From: Lachnotalea sp. AF33-28
GTDB taxonomy: Bacteria; Bacillota; Clostridia; Lachnospirales; Lachnospiraceae
Direction of reading: 5' to 3'
NCBI RefSeq assembly: GCF_003477885.1
Contig: NZ_QUEE01000017.1
Coordinates: 51,219 to 115,218, forward strand
DNA: 64,000 nt
Both the position numbers and the translations under genes were made by a program. The stretch's first letter is position 1. Each line of letters begins with the position of its first letter. Below the pieces are notes generated by a model. That model was not told where the DNA came from. It worked only from the letters and a program-made list of their open reading frames with translations, and did no database searches. Shown here in pieces: positions 16,901-25,886 of the stretch.

Positions 16901-19900
16901 CTTAGTGCCGGAAGCGGCGGCGGAAGTGGTTCGGATTGCTAAAGAACAGAGCAAGGCCAGCAATACGGAATTTCTGATCTCACATGAGGGCGCCGATAAA
17001 GGCGAGGTGAGGCTTAACGGGCTTGAGGCGGGGCTGTATGCGGGCGGTGTGCTGGGTTACGGCGCGCCAGGAACCGACCTCACCATATCTAACATTGCGA
17101 ATGCATCGCCGGTAACGGCAGAGCTGGCGGTAAAGAATGCCGATTTGTCCGCGTCGGCGGAGTTCTCCTATGCGGGAGGGATCACCGGAATCGTGAATGA
17201 GAACATCACGGTCACCGGATGCGCGAATACTCAGAAAGGGGTGATCCGCAGTTTAAGCACCTATATGGGTGGGCTTGCCGAGGTCAATGAGGGGATCATT
17301 GAGGCCTCGGAGGGCGGCACGATGGACGGTGTATCCGGACTGGGCGGCATCGCCGGCCTCAATACGCGAAACGGAGTGATAAAGGAATGCAGCTTTACGG
17401 GACAGATTTACGGCCAGTCCTATCTGGGCGGAATTGTCTCAAGAAATGAGGGGGAGATCAATCAATGCCGCATTGAGCCCGCAGCAGGAATCAGCATGGC
17501 TGTCAGAGGAAGCGGCAGCTATCTGGGCGGCATCGCCGCGGTGAACGCGGGAGAGAAAGCGCAGATCTATGGCTGTGTCATAAACGGCGCGGTGGGCGGC
17601 ACAGGAACCGATGTGGGCGGAGCTGCCGGCTGGAACACAGACGGCGCCTCTGTGATCGGCCTGTCCGGGGAATACAGCGTCAGCGGAACGGACTGGGTAG
17701 GCGGAGTCATCGGATATAATGAAGCAGCGTTGGAATCCGTGGAGACCGGCGCGCGTGTGACCGTGACGGCTTTGGAGGGCAGTGCGGGCGGCATCGCAGG
17801 CTGCAACGGAAGCGGCGCCAGTATTCTTAGGAGCAGAAACCTGGGAGAAGTGCGCTCTTCCAACGGGAATGCAGCCGGGATTGCCGCACTCAATGAAGGT
17901 GAGATAAAAGACTGTGAGAACGGCGGCGATATCATGGCCAGCGGCGGCGGGGCCGGGGGAATTGCGTCTGTGAACCGCGGAAGTGTCCTTACATGCCGGA
18001 TGCCTGAAGGCGGTGTGAAGGGGCAGGAATATACTGGCGGCATCGCAGCAGAAAATCATGGCATAATCAGAGAATGCGCAGTTTACGGTATGACGGTGAT
18101 TGAGGATATACCGCGCGAAGGGACAGAGAGTTATGTGGGCGGTATCACCGGTGGTAATTTCGGCAGCATTGACAGCGCCTCCGTGGGAAAGGACGGTAAA
18201 GGCATTTCTCTGACGGCGGCAGCGTCCCGTGTCAATCTGGGCGGCGTAGCCGGATGGAACGGAAACAGTGCGGCAATCCGTTCATGCGGGGACGTGAATG
18301 CCAATCTGAATATTGAGTCCAGCGTCAGCGGCAATCTGGGCGGTATCGCCGGAGTCAACCAGGGCACGTTGAAGGACTGTGCTTTTGTTGGATGGGTGTC
18401 CGGAAACCAGGGAGCGGAGTACGGAATCGGCGGTGTGGCGGGCATCAACGGCGGCGGAGACGGGCAGGCTCTGATCGAACAGTGCTCATTTCAGGGCAGT
18501 GTGCAGGGCGGAGGCACCGCGGATAACAGTGAGTCCATGTCCAATACCGGCGGAATCACCGGCATAAACCGGGAAAACGGGCGCATCACGCGATGCGCAC
18601 TGGCGGGTTCATCATGGATTGAGGCCGCCTACAGCTATCTTGGCGGAGTGGCGGGCATGAACAGGGGAGAGATCAGCGGAAATGATATGCAGGACACTTC
18701 CGGCATAGAAATCTCTGCAAAAAACAGCAGCTGTGTGGGCGGTCTGGTGGGATATAATGACACGGCAGGACGCATCAGCGATTCCTCCACAGGAGACTGG
18801 ACCGTTAAAAACGATAAAAATGCCGCCCATGAGTTCGGCACCGGCGGAATCATCGGCAATAACGCGGGCAGGTATGATCTGGAAGGCCTGACCAACAATG
18901 CGGATGTGACCGGCAGCTGGTATTATGTGGGAGGAATTATCGGGGTGCAGATGAATACCTCTTCGGGGGGATTCAGGATAACCGGCTGCACAAACAACGG
19001 CGATATCACTACGCAGAAATACAGCGCGGGCGGTATCATAGGATTTTGGAGAGATTATGGCGGCACTGTGTCGGAATGCTATAATAACGGAAACATACTG
19101 ACTAAGGAAAGCGGAGCCTATCACGGAAGAGTGGCAGGCATTGCGGCGGACATTTGGACCAGCACGCAGGATATGCAGGTGAATATCGAACACTGCGGCA
19201 ACAACGGACAGATTATTACCAATGATTATTACGGCAAGTGCGCCGGCGGTATCTTCGGATATGTCAACGCTGCAAAAGATTCGCAGCTGAACATCAGCGA
19301 CTGCTATAACGCGGGTGTGTTATCTAACAGCGGAACCTGTGCGGGAATTGCCGGGCAGGTGGGCGGCAGCGGAAATATGGCGGTTACTATCTTTCGCTGC
19401 GTCAACTATGGCACGGGCGTGAATTTAAACGATGTATTCAACGGCATTTACGGAAACGGCTCCAACAAACCGGCGGCGGTGATCCATAATTTTAACGTCG
19501 CAAAAACTAACAGGGCCATAACGGAAAAGGGGCTGGCAACGGATACCCTGAATTATTATTTCCAGTACTTTAATGACTGGGATATGCGGGGGATCGGAAA
19601 AGCAGTCCGGCTGGCAAAGAACGGAACATGGGACAGCAGAAACTTCAATAACAGGACATTAAATGGCTGCGATCTGGTTTTCCCTGTGACACCCGGACCG
19701 ATTTATACAGGTACAGCCGGGACGCTCACCCAGGCGAAAAAGCTGAAGGACAATTATGCCGGGCCGCTGGATAGTTATTACCGGCAGTATTACGGAACTG
19801 TGAAACTGGGAACTCCCGGCGGGCTTGCACTGAATAAAACCGGGGAGATGTATACATTGTCCTGGAAATCGGGGGCAAATGCGGACCGTGTCTATTATTA

Positions 19901-22900
19901 TGAGGTTACCATACAGAAAAAAGGGGACACACAGCCCTGCAAGGTTTTGACGGTCCCCCCCACAAGGCAGAGTGTAAACTTTACCCTCATTGACTTTGCG
20001 CCCGGTACGGAATTTGACGTAACCCTGCAGGCGGTCAGCGGGACGCAAAAAAACAGTTCACAGATCGCGTCATTGGACACACAGCAGACAGCAGAACAGC
20101 TGCCAAACCCCAGGGTCAGCTATGTAATCGGATACAGGAACCAGAATGAGGTGTACGGCACGCTCATGCTGGATAACGCGGATGAACTGGATGCCTGTGC
20201 AGGAGCCGACTGGCAGGTGACGGCTGAACTCTCCAACGGAACTTCCTATACGTTTAACAGGAACGATTTGGAGAGGAAAATCGGTTTCGGCAAAGAGATC
20301 AATCTAACCTGCGTGTCCCAGGCTGTGGATAAAAACGGCGTTTATCAGGATTCCGCAAAGATCATGGAGATGGCATATCTGCGCGGGCCGTCCAACACCA
20401 TGCGCGCGGAGGTGATTGCGGGCAGCGCTTCGCTGACAGGGTCTTCTGCGGAGGATCTGACCTATCAGTTCCGTTTGCGAAATGCTGAAAATAATTCCTA
20501 CAGCATGCTTTACAGAGTGGAGCTGCTCTATGGCGGCACTCTGATTGCGGAGACGAGCGCGCCTCTGCAGAAAGAACTGGCCATTTCAGCCGTAGCACTT
20601 AATTTCTCTTCTCTCACAAATGAGCAGCTTGCGCAGCTGGCGGGCCAAAAGCTGACCGTGCGGTACTATCCCTGGGAGGCTGGGAATGCCAGGTATTATC
20701 AGAATGTAGAGAGCGGAGGCAACGGAGTCCGGCTTGACGGCAGCCAGTTTGAGAGCATAGTGCTGGCATATCCGGATGCATTTGCCAAAAACGGAACCTC
20801 TGTCTGTGAAGAGATGACGTTCGTGCTCCCTCCCGCGGCGGATACTCCGGTGATCGGAGATATGTCCCTCACTGACGAAACATACACATTTGTATGGGAT
20901 CAGAAGGCCGCCGGATCGGGAATTTACGATGTCGTACTGACAGGGTATACGGAGGATGGCGGCAGCGGGCAGATCATCGCGTCGGAAAGAAACGTGACCG
21001 GCAGGTCTCTCACCGTCGACGGCAGCGGATGGAAGTACACAAGGGTGAAACTGACCGTAACCAGACACGGCGAAGACGGAAAGCTGCTTTCATCCTCTTC
21101 GGAAAAAGAATTTTCGATTTCTTCCAGACTGCAGAGCGTGACGGGAGTCAGCGCTGCGCTGAAGACAAAGAATGACCTTATTTATACCGTCCGGTGGAAT
21201 CCCTCTCCGGATGAGGCGGTGGCCGGCAGCTTTGCAGGATACCGCGTGACGGCCTCCTGCAGGGATCAGCAGACGGATGTAACAACCGAAACGGGCATCT
21301 GGTCCGCACAGATCGATCTGGAGGATTTTCCGCCGGGAGAGCAGGTCACGGTGCTTGTGACAGCGCTGTCTGCGGATCAGACCAAATACCGTGATTCACA
21401 GCCCAGCGTGCCGTATACCTTTGCGTTGGAGACGAGAATGACTCCTCCTGACCGGACGGAAGGATTTTTAGTTTCCCTTGACCGCGTATATGATGAGACC
21501 TATGGAAGCGCGCTTACGGAGGCAGAGTTCAGGGATCAGGGAATGAAGCTGACGCTGGTATCTTCGTCCGCAGAGACCGGCAATTATCTGGGCGAGGCAT
21601 TTATCGCAGACACGCCTGACGGCGTCCCGGAATCTGCGCTGCTGATGCTGGAGAGTTTCCATACCCAGGGCGGCCTGCAGAGCGCGGAATATAATCTGAT
21701 CGGACTGCCGGCGGATGCTGCGGGGCAGTATCTAAAGGTGAGATTCCGGGCATATTCCGATGTGCAGGTGAGTTCGGTATGGACGGATTGGTATACCTTC
21801 CGGCTGCCCAGGGTAAAAGCTGCGGCGCCTGATTTAAGGCAGGGAGATAACAAAGCGGTTATACGGACTGAGTATATAGAAAACGGAGGCCCGGTAGAAG
21901 AAACAAAGATTCAGGCGGAGCACAAGACGCTGGCCTGGGAAAGCGTTTCCTATGGGGACGGTTATCTGATCCGGACGGAAACGGATTCCGGCATTACGGA
22001 TGCACAAGGACAGCCGGTTTATCAGGAATACAGGCTGTTTGTCCGGGAGACCGGCCTGGCGCAGGAACCCTTTGAGGTATATATGCCGTTGGGAGATCTG
22101 GATGAAGAATACCGGACAGGGCTGCAGAGTATCACCGACGGCCTGGCGGAACCCGTCTATGTAAAGCTTCTCTGTACAGAGAGCGATACGGACGCAGGAA
22201 TATTCCGCTTTTATATCCCTCACAGCGACATACTGGAGGGCGGGGATGATACCGGCTTTCGCTATAAGCTGCGTGTGAATCCTGTTCTGCAGTGCAGTGT
22301 GGGAGATGCGGGCGCGGCGTATGTGCTGGAACTGCCGGACTGCACCGCGAATGAAACGGAGTATGTGCTGACACAGCGCCTGTCCGTGCTGGCTTTCTCC
22401 TGGCTGGACAGCGGCAATTATGAAGCGTCCGTGGAGAAACGGTGGCAGAGGAATGCAGACACCGGGGAATATGATATATCGGAGTATGACAATGCGGATA
22501 CCGGGGCGAATCCGGGTATGCCTGAAGGCAGCAGCCTGGCCGCTCTGAATGAGGAGATCAGCCGTCTGGCGCAGGAAGCCCAGGAGAAACATGTAAAAGA
22601 GCTTTTCGGGACAGCGGCATACACGGCTGCGGTAATGCCGGACAGCGGCCCATCGCTTTCAGAATCGGCAGGCCTGCCTGCAGAAACAGAGCTGTCCGGT
22701 ACCGCGCAGCCGGATAAAACGGAAGAAACAGAGGAAACAGCGGATGCTGTAAAGACGGAATCCGGAGGAGAAACGGGTACAGGAACAGATGAGGATTTAA
22801 CGGAAGCGGGTACGCCGGCAGAAACCAAGGCCGCGCAGCCGCAGACGGAAAAATCCAGATATCAGGAGCCCCAGACATCCAATGCGGCGGAAACGAAGGC

Positions 22901-22973
22901 CGCACAGTCCAGCGCGGCGGAGATTGGAAAGATCGTCCCGCAGCAGGGCGGGGAGGGGGCGGAAGATGAATAG
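13953..22973 (+). CDS. Giant prepilin-type adhesin with GLUG-like and fibronectin-like repeats
   Basis: This 3006-residue protein begins MRKRIGRSDKG followed by FTLVECIVVLAILAIL, a canonical prepilin leader with Glu5, so it should be cleaved by the prepilin peptidase of this operon and enter the pilus through its N-terminal helix. Residues ~40-480 are a beta-rich head. Residues ~515-1825 contain about 38 GLUG-like repeats of the form xGG[IV]xGxN (VGGIVGFL, LGGIAGLN, TGGITGIN and others), expected to form a long beta-solenoid. Residues ~1945-2750 contain several fibronectin-III-like modules (KLGTPGGLALNKTG; TPVIGDMSLTDETYTFVW). The last ~125 residues are Thr/Glu/Ala-rich and disordered. There is no LPXTG motif or C-terminal membrane anchor. 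The Shine-Dalgarno sequence is weak. The following minor pilin gene overlaps its end by 8 nt. A surface adhesin role, for mucin, glycan or cell contact, is inferred. Confidence 0.9.
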   Translation: MRKRIGRSDKGFTLVECIVVLAILAILVTVSVLGLSAYTRHSRFVKNNSYAETVFYAAQSSLNHYASSGQMQELKEYMLTGEGKENKVDSSMVEGLPEAYDGRLYYLTLIPGASDTEMLYRILDDYIYDKSILDAAITVEFDPAEGLVYSVCYSDMASAFYYGSAEGGGETGAVSISSRELSVRRERMVGYYCVDELSSQSPASLGKPSLKEVELVNGEELYLRWSLKESFAALAQHLNYAIKLYDKDTKNLLLSMQVNTDENNEILAAGASRGNRILCDLTVYQYDDGGTPQTVTLKEYPFYAYGENGSLYLVLDALDLQAAADLKGVTDAAGMPAAGKDTYSITRLGIGPGSIYARVQASGTNYKTSSWKQSNIAHSYFAGETWQGTGVSYSLKNARHLFNIRFSEAARESTDIRSVTYTQASDITWQGEQGMPAFGKVYDKTEKVELKAGADAAAFPAIDRLGEYSAYTGKNGGTSYAITGLVLREENSNEPLGLFAVNEGSIDHADLRGVSVNGVDFVGALCGWNKGNVTDGTVSGTVFGQHYVGGVIGVEKATDQAAGLHGAGTYLYTDSGLVNKADVTGFSHVGGIIGSQEKSEAVDCRNYGVIQGLADEGGEESRYIGGIAGYSSQSRIADSISTPLAEPVYDSQGRLTDLYGSYVGGIVGFLDEGIVENCGTGDRDSENRLTAAWVTGRKYVGGIAGYVQSGAVEAGGYSNKANVAGESYVGGIVGINADLEADGTAEDTYSAARVVSGWTNEGLTIATVEYAGGITGYNAGRLENCTTVINIASKDGMSLLELVKKAGSEGDYIGGIAGLNCGVIYSETPADVVAVAAGRNYVGGIAGCNRYKGKAPNERSIENYELTGGYLSGNCFVGGYVGLNTAADLFAKNKKEQPVFVSNPNLVEGNYFAGGAFGGNILQTNGGSIKADCSVSNFLGTVRADGAFAGGYFGYVQLFGNGGGSENTPDKLAEKLAAAVEGRLVPEAAAEVVRIAKEQSKASNTEFLISHEGADKGEVRLNGLEAGLYAGGVLGYGAPGTDLTISNIANASPVTAELAVKNADLSASAEFSYAGGITGIVNENITVTGCANTQKGVIRSLSTYMGGLAEVNEGIIEASEGGTMDGVSGLGGIAGLNTRNGVIKECSFTGQIYGQSYLGGIVSRNEGEINQCRIEPAAGISMAVRGSGSYLGGIAAVNAGEKAQIYGCVINGAVGGTGTDVGGAAGWNTDGASVIGLSGEYSVSGTDWVGGVIGYNEAALESVETGARVTVTALEGSAGGIAGCNGSGASILRSRNLGEVRSSNGNAAGIAALNEGEIKDCENGGDIMASGGGAGGIASVNRGSVLTCRMPEGGVKGQEYTGGIAAENHGIIRECAVYGMTVIEDIPREGTESYVGGITGGNFGSIDSASVGKDGKGISLTAAASRVNLGGVAGWNGNSAAIRSCGDVNANLNIESSVSGNLGGIAGVNQGTLKDCAFVGWVSGNQGAEYGIGGVAGINGGGDGQALIEQCSFQGSVQGGGTADNSESMSNTGGITGINRENGRITRCALAGSSWIEAAYSYLGGVAGMNRGEISGNDMQDTSGIEISAKNSSCVGGLVGYNDTAGRISDSSTGDWTVKNDKNAAHEFGTGGIIGNNAGRYDLEGLTNNADVTGSWYYVGGIIGVQMNTSSGGFRITGCTNNGDITTQKYSAGGIIGFWRDYGGTVSECYNNGNILTKESGAYHGRVAGIAADIWTSTQDMQVNIEHCGNNGQIITNDYYGKCAGGIFGYVNAAKDSQLNISDCYNAGVLSNSGTCAGIAGQVGGSGNMAVTIFRCVNYGTGVNLNDVFNGIYGNGSNKPAAVIHNFNVAKTNRAITEKGLATDTLNYYFQYFNDWDMRGIGKAVRLAKNGTWDSRNFNNRTLNGCDLVFPVTPGPIYTGTAGTLTQAKKLKDNYAGPLDSYYRQYYGTVKLGTPGGLALNKTGEMYTLSWKSGANADRVYYYEVTIQKKGDTQPCKVLTVPPTRQSVNFTLIDFAPGTEFDVTLQAVSGTQKNSSQIASLDTQQTAEQLPNPRVSYVIGYRNQNEVYGTLMLDNADELDACAGADWQVTAELSNGTSYTFNRNDLERKIGFGKEINLTCVSQAVDKNGVYQDSAKIMEMAYLRGPSNTMRAEVIAGSASLTGSSAEDLTYQFRLRNAENNSYSMLYRVELLYGGTLIAETSAPLQKELAISAVALNFSSLTNEQLAQLAGQKLTVRYYPWEAGNARYYQNVESGGNGVRLDGSQFESIVLAYPDAFAKNGTSVCEEMTFVLPPAADTPVIGDMSLTDETYTFVWDQKAAGSGIYDVVLTGYTEDGGSGQIIASERNVTGRSLTVDGSGWKYTRVKLTVTRHGEDGKLLSSSSEKEFSISSRLQSVTGVSAALKTKNDLIYTVRWNPSPDEAVAGSFAGYRVTASCRDQQTDVTTETGIWSAQIDLEDFPPGEQVTVLVTALSADQTKYRDSQPSVPYTFALETRMTPPDRTEGFLVSLDRVYDETYGSALTEAEFRDQGMKLTLVSSSAETGNYLGEAFIADTPDGVPESALLMLESFHTQGGLQSAEYNLIGLPADAAGQYLKVRFRAYSDVQVSSVWTDWYTFRLPRVKAAAPDLRQGDNKAVIRTEYIENGGPVEETKIQAEHKTLAWESVSYGDGYLIRTETDSGITDAQGQPVYQEYRLFVRETGLAQEPFEVYMPLGDLDEEYRTGLQSITDGLAEPVYVKLLCTESDTDAGIFRFYIPHSDILEGGDDTGFRYKLRVNPVLQCSVGDAGAAYVLELPDCTANETEYVLTQRLSVLAFSWLDSGNYEASVEKRWQRNADTGEYDISEYDNADTGANPGMPEGSSLAALNEEISRLAQEAQEKHVKELFGTAAYTAAVMPDSGPSLSESAGLPAETELSGTAQPDKTEETEETADAVKTESGGETGTGTDEDLTEAGTPAETKAAQPQTEKSRYQEPQTSNAAETKAAQSSAAEIGKIVPQQGGEGAEDE

Positions 22974-23562
22974 CAGAATAAAGAAACGCGGCTCTGCCTG
23001 TTTAAAGGGCAGCGAGGGCTATACCATGATCGTGGTGCTCTGTCTGATGAGCCTCTTTCTGGTGCTGGCGCTTTCACTGATCCTGGCCGCTTCACAGTCT
23101 GTGAATAAAGCGGGGCAGCGGTATTACCAGGAGCAGAGCCGCATCCTGGCCATATCGTTCAGCAAACAGGTAGAACGGGAACTGGGAAATGCAGACAGCA
23201 CGGCCTGCATTTATGTAAAAGATCAGTTGGAGAAGGGCTGGCCTTATTACGACTCGGAAGATGTCACAGGGTCCCATAACAAGGTAAGAGCTGTTAAAAC
23301 ACTGCCCGTGACCGTGGAGTCTTCGGGCGGAAATGCCGTAAAAGAGGCCGGGACACTGACGGCGGTGATGTACTGGCAGACCAAGGATGAGCTTGAGGAT
23401 TCTGACGAGGAACGGGAGCTTGTCATCGTCATCACGGCCGAAACAGCCGGCGAGAAATACAGCATAACTACCAGATATGATCCGACGCTGGAAGACGATG
23501 AGGCAGGCGGCGGTTTCAAAGTCTGGAACGGCAGCTGGAACCGGGCAGGGAGGGAGCAATGA
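22966..23562 (+). CDS. PilX/GspK-like minor pilin
   Basis: This 198-residue protein starts at ATG 22966 inside the end of the giant gene, with GGAGGGGGCGG upstream. A basic leader ends at GSEG, followed by YTMIVVLCLMSLFLVLALSL. It is a prepilin-like helix but has Val rather than Glu at mature position 5, as in GspK/PilX-type subunits that cap the assembly-initiating complex. The rest is a mixed, acidic globular domain (DELEDSDEERELVIVITAET). It overlaps both neighbours, so translation is coupled. Function as a tip or initiation subunit is inferred from the leader and context. Confidence 0.8.
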   Translation: MNSRIKKRGSACLKGSEGYTMIVVLCLMSLFLVLALSLILAASQSVNKAGQRYYQEQSRILAISFSKQVERELGNADSTACIYVKDQLEKGWPYYDSEDVTGSHNKVRAVKTLPVTVESSGGNAVKEAGTLTAVMYWQTKDELEDSDEERELVIVITAETAGEKYSITTRYDPTLEDDEAGGGFKVWNGSWNRAGREQ

Positions 23563-23870
23563 TGTTAAAGGACAGCAGCGGCACAACGCTGGTCAGCGTA
23601 ATTGTATCCTTTGCGGTGCTGATGATCGTGATACTGATTTTCACACAGGCCGTAAATCTTTCATTAAATTTGTCCCGAAAGACAGATGAAATATTGGAGG
23701 ACACGTTACAGGCGGTCAATCTTTATTATACGGAAGACGTGCCGGAAAAGAAGCTGCCGGTCACCGTCCGGATTGGCAGTGATGCGGCGGGCGGATGGAC
23801 GATGGAGGGTAATCTTTGCCAGAATGGGGAGAGTCCCATGGGAAAGATCATTTATTATTTCAGCCCCTGA
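23559..23870 (+). CDS. Small minor pilin-like protein
   Basis: This 103-residue protein overlaps the previous stop by 4 nt; a second in-frame ATG follows immediately. After a short leader ending SSG comes TTLVSVIVSFAVLMIVILIF, a pilin-type helix with Ser instead of Glu at position 5. The C-terminal ~65 residues form a small beta domain ending KIIYYFSP. It resembles GspI/GspJ-like minor pseudopilins in position and size. It is probably part of the same minor pilin complex as its neighbours. Confidence 0.72.
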   Translation: MMLKDSSGTTLVSVIVSFAVLMIVILIFTQAVNLSLNLSRKTDEILEDTLQAVNLYYTEDVPEKKLPVTVRIGSDAAGGWTMEGNLCQNGESPMGKIIYYFSP

Positions 23871-23972
23871 CCGTCTGCGGCGGGCGGCATCGCAGTATAA
23901 AAGCATATTTATAGAACAGCGCCCCGCCGCATGAGCAAGGTATGGGTGCGGCAGAGCAGGGGAGGTGGCAGC

Positions 23973-24653
23973 ATGGCCGGCAGCCGGCAAAAGAGAATAG
24001 AAGAAATGCTGGGAAAATGCCGCGGCGCGTCATGGCCGCGGGGAGGACTTAGAACACACCGGCACATCCTGGCCGGCAGACAGGGAGTTACCCTGGTGGA
24101 GCTGATCGTATCCTTTGCGCTGGCAGCCATATTCATGACAGCCGCGCTTGCGCTGGTGCCTTCGTTTACCAATGTATATCTGCGGATCATCAATATGAAC
24201 CGCATACACGACATCAGCAGCGTGGTGCTGGAAAAGGTTGTGGATGAGCTTAGCTATGCATCGGGCTATGAGGGCGGGGATCTGATTTTATCCGATCCCA
24301 TTCCCGGTCAGGAAGGCGTCTATAGCAGCGTGGAATACAGTGACGATACTGGCAACCGTGTCAGGATGAACGCCGATGAAGAAAGAGGTCTGCTGCTCAC
24401 TTATCAGGAAATACGCAGCGATGATGAAGATTCCGAAATCCTTTACCCTAAGACCGAATGGTATCTGGGCGCCGGGATGTATAAAGGGAACCGGATCAGC
24501 CTCGCCTTTGAACGGGTGGAAAACACCAGCCTGATAAAAATATATCTGGAGGTATTTTCCGCGGAGGGCGTGTATTCGCAGAAGGTGGAAACCTATGCGG
24601 AGTGCATCGACCTGGACGCGGATGACATAAAATGCGGAGCGGATAGCCCGTAA
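23973..24653 (+). CDS. Minor pilin (PilW/GspJ-like)
   Basis: This protein of about 226 residues is started at ATG 23973, which follows GGGAGGTGG; an ATG at 23931 is in frame but lacks a ribosome site. The leader is unusually long (~36 residues, basic) and ends at RQG. It is followed by VTLVELIVSFALAAIFMTAA with Glu5 present. The globular part is acidic (ADEERGLLLTYQEI, DDEDSEILYPKTEWYLG). Long leaders occur in GspJ/PilW-like minor pilins. It completes a run of three minor subunits directly after the giant adhesin. Confidence 0.82.
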   Translation: MAGSRQKRIEEMLGKCRGASWPRGGLRTHRHILAGRQGVTLVELIVSFALAAIFMTAALALVPSFTNVYLRIINMNRIHDISSVVLEKVVDELSYASGYEGGDLILSDPIPGQEGVYSSVEYSDDTGNRVRMNADEERGLLLTYQEIRSDDEDSEILYPKTEWYLGAGMYKGNRISLAFERVENTSLIKIYLEVFSAEGVYSQKVETYAECIDLDADDIKCGADSP

Positions 24654-24892
24654 CATGGGGCTTACATCCGCCGGCATGCGGGCTGTGCGTCAGCAAGAGA
24701 TGTGGCGGCGGCCTTGCTGAAAGAGAGGTCAAACGGCAGATGGGAGAATAGGCAGGCGCAGCTTTCGTATCTGCTTTGACATAATAAATATGGCCGGATA
24801 TCCGTGCATTTACTAAGCATGGCGAAACGGCAGTACACATCAGAACTAACGCGGCAATGACCGCATTAGATAAAAGAAAAGGAGAATCTATT
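24654..24892 (+). promoter_or_regulatory. Leader region of the major pilin gene
   Basis: This 239-nt gap is the longest between pilin genes, as expected where the abundant subunit gets its own transcript start. A TTGACA at 24777-24782 is the best -35 candidate, but no good -10 box lies 16-18 nt beyond. The leader ends in AAAAGGAG. I saw no recognisable c-di-GMP riboswitch core. Confidence 0.35.
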
Positions 24893-25345
24893 ATGAAGTT
24901 AATGGAAAGAATCAAAAAGGCAAAAGAAAACAAGAAAGGTTTTACACTTGTTGAGCTGATCGTCGTGCTGGTTATTTTGGCGATTCTGGCGGCAATCCTG
25001 ATCCCTACACTGACAGGGTATATCGATAAGGCGAATGAGAAAAAGGTGATCGCTGAGGCGAGAATGACGTTGATGGCGGCACAGAGTACACTGTCGGAGT
25101 ATTATGGCAAAACGATTGATGAGGCCACAGCAATTGCTCAGATCGATAAGCTCGCGGAAATCGGTACTGTATCAGGCAGTGGAGTGATAAAATATGGTAT
25201 CAAGTTCGATGCATCCAATAAGATTACAGATTTTGCTTATAAAAATGGCAGTTACGGTGTGACTTATACTAACGGTGTTTGGAATGAGGTAGTGAAGGCT
25301 GATTCGGTAACAATTGAAACTCCGACATACGATATTGTCCGCTAA
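24893..25345 (+). CDS. pilA: Major type IV pilin
   Basis: This 150-residue prepilin starts at ATG 24893 after AAAAGGAG. The leader MKLMERIKKAKENKKG is cleaved before FTLVELIVVLVILAILAA. The helix continues through LIPTLTGYIDKANEKKVIAEARMT, followed by a compact C-terminal domain with YGVTYTNGVWNEV. Size, strong ribosome site, canonical leader and its own long leader region suggest it is the main shaft subunit. There are no cysteines in the mature protein. The mature N-terminus is identical over 29 residues to that of the prepilin at 13032. Confidence 0.9.
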   Translation: MKLMERIKKAKENKKGFTLVELIVVLVILAILAAILIPTLTGYIDKANEKKVIAEARMTLMAAQSTLSEYYGKTIDEATAIAQIDKLAEIGTVSGSGVIKYGIKFDASNKITDFAYKNGSYGVTYTNGVWNEVVKADSVTIETPTYDIVR

Positions 25346-25351
25346 TAGCCG

Positions 25352-25801
25352 ATGTGTGCCCGTACAGTACGAAGACATTTAAAGCATAATGCAGGCTACA
25401 CCCTCATCGAACTCCTCCTCACCTGCCTCGTCCTTCTGATCCTGACCGCAGTGATTGCGCCCACTGCGTGGTATTACATAAACAAAGCCGATGCCCGGGC
25501 GGTTCTGACGGAAGCCAAGACCGCCAGGCTGGCGGCTTATGTGACCTCATTGGACTGCTATGCCAATGGCAGCCCTTTTCAGGATCAGTCCATGCCCAAT
25601 GGATTTGCGAAGGGTGTGGAGGAAAAGGTGGCCGAACTGGCGGAATGTCCGGGAGAAATCTATCTCCTGCAGTACGGTCCGGCGGCCGGCGAGATCCGGA
25701 GCATGGCTTACAGGGAGAAATCCTTTGTGGCGGTATATACTCTGGATGAGGACGGGGAGCATTGGAATGTATACAAGACAAATCATATGATTGTACACTG
25801 A
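25352..25801 (+). CDS. Prepilin-type protein
   Basis: This 149-residue protein lies 6 nt after the major pilin. The leader MCARTVRRHLKHNAG is followed by YTLIELLLTCLVLLILTAV with Glu5, then a helix and a small domain (LLQYGPAAGEIRSMAYRE). Its start lacks a strong ribosome site, so it may depend on readthrough from pilA and be made at lower level, fitting a minor subunit. Confidence 0.82.
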   Translation: MCARTVRRHLKHNAGYTLIELLLTCLVLLILTAVIAPTAWYYINKADARAVLTEAKTARLAAYVTSLDCYANGSPFQDQSMPNGFAKGVEEKVAELAECPGEIYLLQYGPAAGEIRSMAYREKSFVAVYTLDEDGEHWNVYKTNHMIVH

Positions 25802-25886
25802 CTGGCAGCGGGCTCCGGATGCATCGCTTCGGCGGCATCGGTACAAAAGGAGCCCGCGCAGTTTAGTGCGGACATCGGGAGAATGC

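Noticed and set aside
21834..22592. A 252-codon minus-strand frame within the giant adhesin gene
   Set aside because: It is the shadow of the GC-rich adhesin coding sequence, with no ribosome site and no plausible protein pattern.
22600..22973. Sortase anchor at the end of the giant adhesin
   Set aside because: The tail is Thr/Glu/Ala-rich and has neither LPXTG nor a terminal hydrophobic segment.
24654..24892. c-di-GMP riboswitch in the long leader before the major pilin gene
   Set aside because: Such switches occur before clostridial pilus genes, so I looked, but the conserved GCACAGGGCAAACC-type core and GNRA receptor are absent.
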